Origin: Candidatus Avelusimicrobium gallinaceum
GTDB lineage: Bacteria > Elusimicrobiota > Elusimicrobia > Elusimicrobiales > Elusimicrobiaceae
Direction of reading: 5' to 3'
NCBI GenBank assembly: GCA_944324965.1
Contig: CALUYH010000007.1
Coordinates: 1-64,000 of the forward strand
Length of the DNA: 64,000 bases
How positions within the stretch are numbered: position 1 is the stretch's first letter; every line of letters starts with the position of its first letter. The translations under genes and the position numbers were made by a program. The notes beneath the pieces are model-generated. The model saw only the letters and a program-made list of their open reading frames with translations. It made no database searches and was not told where the DNA came from. Below are positions 58,797 to 64,000 of this stretch, one piece after another.

Positions 58797-60686
58797 ATGA
58801 AACGGTTAAACGGTTTATTTGCAAAAGCGGTTTTGGTGCTTATTTTTATTTCCATCGTGCCGGTGCTGATTATCGGGTACCACGTGATGGGGGTGGACAG
58901 CCGTGTTTTAAAAAATGAAATTTTGCAAAAGCAGCAAACGGTGGCCACTCGGCTGGCCTCGGTGGCACGGGCGCATATCAGCCGTAAGGCGCAGTTGTTT
59001 TCCACCTTTGTGGATTTGCATACCGATTTCGGCGGGCACAATTTTATTAACGAGCAGGACTTGCGCTACCTGTTGATGCGCAACCCGTCCATTTTTTATT
59101 TGGCCGTATTAAGCCCGCAGGGAAAGCAGCTTTTCTCCACGGGCAAGCCGGCGTCTTCGGTGAATTACCAAAAACTCCTGCCCGAAGTGCTGCGCGCCGG
59201 CGTACAAAATGGTCAGGAATACATCAGTAACGTTTATCAAATGCCGGGCGGTCTTTTTGTGCTGATGGCTTTCCCGGTGCGTCAACATTTGGATGCCAAG
59301 CAGGTATCCGGCATTTTGGTGGCGGAAATGAACTTGCAGGAAATGGGGGCCTCGCTGTCGCAGGCGTACCCGCTGGATATGAACGCCATTATTGCGTCGG
59401 ATGAGGGGGAAATCATTTCCTATAACGGTGCGCCGGACGGGCTGGCGCAGCAGCCTCAACCGGAAATGACGGAAAAAGTGCTGGCTATCAACAAACAGTT
59501 GGGTTACAGCCGCAGCGGTGAAGTGGAACTGCCCAACGGCGAACGTGTGTTGGTGGCGGTGGCGACTTTATCGCTGCCGGGCTGGAAAGTATATGTGGAC
59601 CAGCCGGCCAATGTGGCGGCGCAGCTGTTTGTGGAAAGCACATTCCACTCGTTTTGGGACGTATTGGTGCTGCTGCTGGCGGTGTTGGCGTTTGTGCTGG
59701 TGGTCAGCTATTGGGTGATTAAACCCATCACCCGCCCGTTGGAACGGTTGAGAAAAGCCGCCATTAAACAGCGGGAAAACGACGATTTTGTAGTGCGCAA
59801 GGAAGATGTGGAAATCCCCAATAACGAAATCGGGGAATTGGCCACCGCGTTTGTGGATATGTCGGCCGCGCTCCATACGCGCCGGCAGGAACTCATCCGC
59901 GCCCAAGCGGAATTGGCCCAGGTAAACCAGGCGTTGGAAAAACGCGTGGAAGAACGCACCCGCGAGTTAAAAAACGCCAGCAGCGAATTGGTCAAAGCGG
60001 AACGTTTGGCGGCCATCGGGCAGATGGCGTCCATTATCAGCCACGAAATCCGCAACCCGCTGGCGGTCATCAGCAACGCCACCCGGCTGATTAAAATGCT
60101 GGTTACGTCGCCGGACCCGAAGCTGACCAAACAGTTCGGCATTATTGACGCGGAAATCAAACAGGCCAACAGCATCATCAGCGAGGTGCTGGGCTATGCG
60201 CGCACGCGGGATTTGATGTTGACGACCGTGGATTTGAACAGTTACCTGCGCGAAATTTTGCTTTCGTATCCGTTCATTCCGGGCATTACGCTTAAGGAAG
60301 AACTGGACCCGGAAAGCGTGCGCATTAAGGTGGATGCGGAAGAAATCAAACAAGCCCTGCGCAACGTGATTTCCAACGCCATTGAGGCTATGCCCAACGG
60401 CGGCACGCTGACGGTGGGAACCAAGGTGGGCCGCCGGCTGGTGTGCATTTACATTGCCGACCAAGGCCCCGGCATTACCGAAGAAGTCCGCCACAAAATG
60501 TTTGCGCCGTTCTTTACCACCAAGGCCCGCGGTACGGGGCTGGGGTTGGCGGTCGTGGGCAAAGCCATCAGCCGCCACAAGGGCAAGCTGTTTATTACCA
60601 GCGAACCCGGCAAGGGGAGCTGCTTTCAGATTTATTTAAAAATTTACAGAAAACCCGGAGATACCAACTATGGAGAAGCAAGTTAA
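58797..60686 (+). CDS. Membrane sensor histidine kinase (Cache-HAMP-HisKA)
   Basis: The protein has 629 residues: helix 1 (about 8-28), a large periplasmic double-Cache-like sensor (about 35-280), helix 2 (about 287-309), HAMP (about 310-365), a coiled coil (about 368-400), HisKA with phospho-acceptor His416 (IISHEIRNPLAVISNATR), and a HATPase domain (N-box RNVISNAIEAMPNGG, G-box ADQGPGITEEV, and GTGLGLAVVGKAI). All catalytic boxes look intact. The architecture resembles NtrB/AtoS-type kinases. It overlaps the hybrid gene by 17 bases and so forms a cascade with it. Confidence 0.94.
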   Translation: MKRLNGLFAKAVLVLIFISIVPVLIIGYHVMGVDSRVLKNEILQKQQTVATRLASVARAHISRKAQLFSTFVDLHTDFGGHNFINEQDLRYLLMRNPSIFYLAVLSPQGKQLFSTGKPASSVNYQKLLPEVLRAGVQNGQEYISNVYQMPGGLFVLMAFPVRQHLDAKQVSGILVAEMNLQEMGASLSQAYPLDMNAIIASDEGEIISYNGAPDGLAQQPQPEMTEKVLAINKQLGYSRSGEVELPNGERVLVAVATLSLPGWKVYVDQPANVAAQLFVESTFHSFWDVLVLLLAVLAFVLVVSYWVIKPITRPLERLRKAAIKQRENDDFVVRKEDVEIPNNEIGELATAFVDMSAALHTRRQELIRAQAELAQVNQALEKRVEERTRELKNASSELVKAERLAAIGQMASIISHEIRNPLAVISNATRLIKMLVTSPDPKLTKQFGIIDAEIKQANSIISEVLGYARTRDLMLTTVDLNSYLREILLSYPFIPGITLKEELDPESVRIKVDAEEIKQALRNVISNAIEAMPNGGTLTVGTKVGRRLVCIYIADQGPGITEEVRHKMFAPFFTTKARGTGLGLAVVGKAISRHKGKLFITSEPGKGSCFQIYLKIYRKPGDTNYGEAS

Positions 60687-61791
60687 AATCTTAGTCGTGG
60701 ACGACGACAACAACCTGCGTGAAACACTGGTGGATTTGTTGGAAATTGAGGGCTACAAAGTGTATCAGGCGGGCAACGCCACCGAATGTTTGGAAATTTG
60801 CGCCAACGAGTTTTTTAACGTTATTTTGATGGACTACAACCTGCCCGGCGAAACGGGCTTGGAATTAATCCGCAAAATCCGCTCGTTCAACCAGGATACG
60901 CAGATCATTATGATTACGGCCTACGCTTCCTTAAACGCCATTATGGAAGCCATGCAGGAATCGGTGTACGATTTCCTGATGAAGCCGGTGGATTTTGATT
61001 ATTTAAAACGCACGATTAACCGCGCGCTGGACAAGTATTTTTTGGAACAAAGCAACAAGGAATTACTCGCCCAGCTGAAAACCCGCAACGCGGATTTGGA
61101 CCGGCTGAACAATATGAAGTCCAAATTCTTTTCCATCGTGTCGCACGACTTGTCCAACTCGCTGATGACGCTTAAAATGAGCTTTGATATGCTTAAGAAA
61201 AAGCTCAACCCGGATGAGGACCAAAAGAAAAAAATGATGTTTATGGACGAGTCCATCAGCCAGATTGAACACCTGATTAAAGACCTGGTGGATTGGGCCG
61301 CCATTGAAAAGGGCAAACTGCGTATAGAAAAAACACGCTTTGAACTGACGGAGAGCTTAAAGAAAGTGGTGGAAATTTTCCGCGCCAAGGGCGCCAAGCG
61401 CAACATCCGCGTGACGTTTGAAAGCTGCGGCGCGGTGCCCGTCTTCGCCGACGAGAAACGCATCCGCCAGGTAATTTCCAACATTTTGGAAAACGCCGTG
61501 CGCCATACGCCCGACAACGGAACGATTGAAATTGTCGTTAGCAAAATAGATGAAAAAAATGCTAAAGTGTCGGTAACGGACTCGGGCGACGGGATTGACC
61601 CGGAACAGGCTCCGAACCTGTTTACCAGCTTTACCCAGGTGGGCGACAAAAGCCGCGTGGGCCGGCTGGGATTAGGATTATCCATCGCCAAAGACATCGT
61701 GGTCAACCACGGCGGCCGGATTTGGGCGCATAGTGACGGATTGGGCAAGGGCGCCTCGTTTAATTTTACGCTGCCCATTACAAATTCTTAA
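60670..61791 (+). CDS. Receiver-histidine kinase hybrid (REC first)
   Basis: The 373-residue cytoplasmic protein begins with a receiver domain: acidic pocket D11-D12, phospho-acceptor Asp55 (VILMDYNLPG), Thr/Ala switch at MITAY and Lys near 105 (KPVDFDY). A HisKA domain follows with His159 in VSHDLSNSL, then a HATPase (NILENAVRHT, DSGDGIDPEQ, GLGLSIAKDIV). The usual RT after SHDL is replaced by SN. In this order a kinase activity is controlled by an N-terminal receiver, so it can take phosphate from the membrane kinase upstream and relay it. It has no output domain. Confidence 0.93.
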   Translation: MEKQVKILVVDDDNNLRETLVDLLEIEGYKVYQAGNATECLEICANEFFNVILMDYNLPGETGLELIRKIRSFNQDTQIIMITAYASLNAIMEAMQESVYDFLMKPVDFDYLKRTINRALDKYFLEQSNKELLAQLKTRNADLDRLNNMKSKFFSIVSHDLSNSLMTLKMSFDMLKKKLNPDEDQKKKMMFMDESISQIEHLIKDLVDWAAIEKGKLRIEKTRFELTESLKKVVEIFRAKGAKRNIRVTFESCGAVPVFADEKRIRQVISNILENAVRHTPDNGTIEIVVSKIDEKNAKVSVTDSGDGIDPEQAPNLFTSFTQVGDKSRVGRLGLGLSIAKDIVVNHGGRIWAHSDGLGKGASFNFTLPITNS

Positions 61792-61821
61792 CCGTTTTAA
61801 CATCGCGAGGGGAGTATGCCA

Positions 61822-62517
61822 ATGAACAAAAAGAAAAAAGTGACCGTACTGATTGCCGATGACCAAACACTGTTCCGCGAAGGCATTAAAGACGTGCTGA
61901 ACGGGGAAAAGTGGATTGAAGTGGTGGGGGAAGCCGCCGACGGAATTGAGGCGGTTGCCAAAGCCAAAAAACTCAAACCGGACGTGGTGCTGATGGACAT
62001 CAAATTGCCGAAGATGGACGGCATTAACGCCACGCGGCAAATCCGCCAATCGTGCCCGGAAGTGAACGTGCTGATGCTTTCCAGCTTTGAAGACGAAGCC
62101 CACGTGCTGGACGCCATTCAGGCGGGGGCCAACGGCTATTTGTCCAAAATGCTGCCGGCGGCCGAGTTGGTCAACTCTATCAAAACTTTTACCAGCGAAG
62201 GCTTGATGATTCCGCAGCAGTTGATGGGCAAGCTGCTCCACGGCCTGCGCAAAATGGGCAACAACGGTATGCCTTCCCAGGCCACGCTGACTAAGACGGA
62301 AATTAAAGTGATGGACTTTTTGGGCAAAGGGTTAAGCAACAAGGAACTGGCCAAAGAGCTCAACTGCAGCGTCAAAACGATTAAAAACCATTTGAACAGC
62401 GCCTTTCACAAATTGGGCGTAAGCAGCCGCACGGAAGCGGTGGTGAAAGCCATTGAAAAGGGGCTGATTTCTTCGGAAGGGACAATCGTCCCCGACGATG
62501 AAAATAACGGAGATTAA
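61822..62517 (+). CDS. NarL/LuxR-type response regulator
   Basis: The protein has 231 residues. The receiver domain has Asp13-Asp14, phospho-acceptor Asp59 (VVLMDIKLPKMDG) and the usual Lys near 110 in a GYLSKMLP loop. A linker leads to a LuxR-type helix-turn-helix (about 158-215: LTKTEIKVMDFLGKGLSNKELAKELNCSVKTIKNHL). I chose the ATG at 61822 rather than 61816, because GAGGGGAG ends at 61814, one base before the first ATG and seven before the second. Given the kinase genes before it and pilin genes five bases after it, it probably controls the pilus genes. Confidence 0.95.
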   Translation: MNKKKKVTVLIADDQTLFREGIKDVLNGEKWIEVVGEAADGIEAVAKAKKLKPDVVLMDIKLPKMDGINATRQIRQSCPEVNVLMLSSFEDEAHVLDAIQAGANGYLSKMLPAAELVNSIKTFTSEGLMIPQQLMGKLLHGLRKMGNNGMPSQATLTKTEIKVMDFLGKGLSNKELAKELNCSVKTIKNHLNSAFHKLGVSSRTEAVVKAIEKGLISSEGTIVPDDENNGD

Positions 62518-62521
62518 CGCC

Positions 62522-62698
62522 ATGCGCATCAAAAAGCCGGCTTGGCCTTTGGCCGCGCGCCGCGGGCAGGCAACCATTGAATATGTGTTGATGTTGGCCA
62601 CGGTGGTGGTGATTCTGTCGGCTTTTCTGACGGCGTTCCATACGGATATCGTGCGTTTCTTCTTTACGTTTGTGGGGCAATTGGTTTCCCCCAGTTGA
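62522..62698 (+). CDS. Flp-type pilin-like protein (third)
   Basis: The 58-residue protein has the prepilin site RRG/QATIEYVLMLATVVVILSAF, with Glu at +5 and Tyr at +6, a long hydrophobic helix and a short tail ending VSPS. It is a further Flp-type subunit, with a 15-residue leader. The start at 62522 is supported by CGGAGA, while the upstream in-frame ATG at 62498 lies inside the regulator gene. It starts a second group of pilus-subunit genes that runs off the window. Confidence 0.85.
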   Translation: MRIKKPAWPLAARRGQATIEYVLMLATVVVILSAFLTAFHTDIVRFFFTFVGQLVSPS

Positions 62699-62700
62699 TT

Positions 62701-63819
62701 ATGTCTATTCTCCATCGGACCGTTTGGAAGTTAAAAGACCGCAAAGCACAAATTCTGCTTCCTGCGGTGCTTTTGGCGCCCATTTTTATTTTGGTTATTT
62801 ATTTGCTGTTTGAAATGGCCAAAGTATCTATGACCAAGGTCCGCCAGCAGTTTGCGCTGGATAATGCAGCTTATACACAAGTGTCCGTGCTCAGCACCTA
62901 TTTAAACGCGGTGGCAATGATTAACGGGCCGCTCCCCTACCGTGTTATGCTGTATTACAAGGATATGAAAGTCACCCCCAAGCCTACCGCCCAGCAAGCC
63001 GGCAAACAACCGGTGAGCGTGTTTGAACTGTTCTACCACGGCGGCGGTATCCCGGCCCTGGGCCCGGATTACGGTACGGGCGTTAATGGGCCGCCCGATG
63101 CCGATTCCACGGATTGGGGCCTCCGCTACGACCCGTCTATCCAGGATTTTCCCCGCGGCGATTGGGAAAAAGAACAGCCGCGTGAACCCGATTCGGAAAC
63201 TTGGGTGCCGGTGATGAGCCGCTCCCTGGTGGACGATTATTACTTCCCGGCGCTTCGCTACGGGGTGGAAGTGATTAAAAACTATTTAACCACGTTTGCC
63301 ACCACGGGCAACATTTTTGAATCCCAGGAATATATTTACAAACAGGAAACCAAAAACGCGGTGGCTTTCCGCACGGGGTATTTTTTAAATACGAACGATT
63401 GCAAAAAGTCGGATTGCGCCCGCCAAAGTGCCGCCCAGCTGCGGCGGTTTTTGTCCATTAACCTGGACCCGTTTGAACTCAACAAACTGCGTTTTTACGC
63501 TTCCGACTCCGGTATGAGCGGCGAACACGGCGGCGCGTATAACATCGATTTTTCCGCGTCCGAAATTTTGCCTAACGGCAGCCATTTGTTCCAGTTTGCG
63601 TATGTGGATGCCAATTCCCGCAGCCGCCTGCGCTCGCTGGGTCGCGGCATTAAACTCAAACAATCGTTTAAATTGCCGAAGAATTATTTTAATATCAATT
63701 TGGAACAAAAATACAAACCGTACGTACGCAACACGGTGGTGCTGTCCTGCCCGCGCTCCAACAACAACTGCGTGTGGCCGAACCCGCTGCCTAAATACAA
63801 CGTAACGCTGGATCCGTAA
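62701..63819 (+). CDS. TadE/TadG-like protein with large extracytoplasmic domain
   Basis: The protein has 372 residues. The N-terminus RKAQILLPAVLLAPIFILVIYLLFEMAKVSMTK resembles TadE/TadG proteins, in which KGQ is often found instead of RKAQ; a clear prepilin site is missing (the glycine is replaced). After the helix (about 16-40) is a domain of 330 residues with a short disulfide-capable stretch CKKSDCARQ (about 232-240) and a final CPRSNNNC pair. I infer a pilus-associated minor or tip protein. The ATG at 62701 follows the pilin stop by two bases without its own RBS, so coupling is probable. Confidence 0.78.
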   Translation: MSILHRTVWKLKDRKAQILLPAVLLAPIFILVIYLLFEMAKVSMTKVRQQFALDNAAYTQVSVLSTYLNAVAMINGPLPYRVMLYYKDMKVTPKPTAQQAGKQPVSVFELFYHGGGIPALGPDYGTGVNGPPDADSTDWGLRYDPSIQDFPRGDWEKEQPREPDSETWVPVMSRSLVDDYYFPALRYGVEVIKNYLTTFATTGNIFESQEYIYKQETKNAVAFRTGYFLNTNDCKKSDCARQSAAQLRRFLSINLDPFELNKLRFYASDSGMSGEHGGAYNIDFSASEILPNGSHLFQFAYVDANSRSRLRSLGRGIKLKQSFKLPKNYFNINLEQKYKPYVRNTVVLSCPRSNNNCVWPNPLPKYNVTLDP

Positions 63820-64000
63820 TGATGAACAAACTTTTTTCTTTGCGCGGTAACAAAGGCCAGGCAACAACAGAAGTCGTGTTGTTGTTTCCGCTGTTTGTTA
63901 TTTTTATTTTGTTCATTATCAAAATTTTCGGGTTGCTGATTTTGAGCCAAAAAATGGAAATCGCCGGGTATTATGCGGCGCGGCGCTATCAGCTGCAGTC
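63819..64000 (+). CDS. TadE-like pseudopilin, cut by the window edge
   Basis: Only the first 60 codons are present; the gene continues past 64000. The leader ends NKG, then QATTEVVLLFPLFVIFILFIIKIFGLLIL, a TadE-type processing site with Glu at +5. The ATG at 63819 overlaps the previous stop (TAATG); a second ATG at 63822 is also possible. With the two genes before it this makes a second pilin/TadE group next to the signalling genes. Confidence 0.8.
   Translation, partial: MMNKLFSLRGNKGQATTEVVLLFPLFVIFILFIIKIFGLLILSQKMEIAGYYAARRYQLQ

Overview
The window looks like chromosomal DNA of an anaerobic, fermentative, Gram-negative-type bacterium, most likely a gut member of the Elusimicrobiota (Elusimicrobiaceae-like). 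The grounds are: a lone pseudopilin with the N-terminus MKRGFTLIELLVVVLIIGIL, of the kind that is strongly multiplied in Elusimicrobium; a PorV/UPF0164-type outer-membrane barrel next to a giant protein built of FlgD-like units; many outer-membrane genes; and a clearly elevated GC content (roughly 55% by eye). The assignment is inference; no rRNA or other taxonomic marker was searched.

Layout. 0-4.2 kb: tRNA-Ser(CGA), a membrane-anchored alpha/beta hydrolase, a DUF2157-DUF4401-GDYXXLXY membrane operon, and an Mrp-type Fe-S carrier ATPase. 4.3-7.2 kb: a 971-residue secreted protein I do not recognise. 7.3-10.1 kb: class I aminotransferase plus ATP-type PEP carboxykinase, a coupled pair suited to aspartate/oxaloacetate metabolism. 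10.2-16.4 kb: SWIB protein, pseudopilin, beta-carbonic anhydrase coupled to a PTS EIIBC, SplB-like radical SAM protein, Sel1 protein, degenerate pirin and an outer-membrane barrel. 16.4-21 kb: tRNA-Arg(CCG), NhaC antiporter, iron-dependent alcohol dehydrogenase, CinA and thioredoxin. 21-27.8 kb: an autoregulated TetR-TolC-MFP-ABC-ABC-permease-permease export operon with a very clear promoter/operator.

27.8-41.5 kb is a dense housekeeping run: M50 protease, trpS, scpA, scpB, glgA, alkaline phosphatase, ftsX-like, envC-like, ctpA, tsaD, then an unexported solute-binding-like protein and a GAF-GGDEF diguanylate cyclase. The FtsX/EnvC/CtpA trio points to control of septal peptidoglycan hydrolysis.

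41.6-64 kb is the most interesting part: a Tad-like pilus locus running off the right edge. A consensus-like promoter and structured leader precede a 1565-residue Cys-rich protein of about seven FlgD-like units, a PorV-like barrel, two Flp-like pilins, TadE, CpaB, an unusually short secretin, a TadZ-TadA fusion, a TadB with an extra exported N-terminal domain, TadC, a TPR protein, a HAMP membrane sensor without a kinase, a two-helix membrane protein and a DsbA-fold protein with a CPYG site. A terminator follows, then a histidine kinase, a receiver-histidine kinase hybrid and a LuxR-type regulator, and then a second pilin/TadE-like set. No prepilin peptidase (TadV/CpaA) is in the window. The gene set suggests a pilus or secretion machine with its own surface protein and signalling branch. 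At least three, perhaps four, single genes elsewhere appear to be transcribed without a 5' leader.
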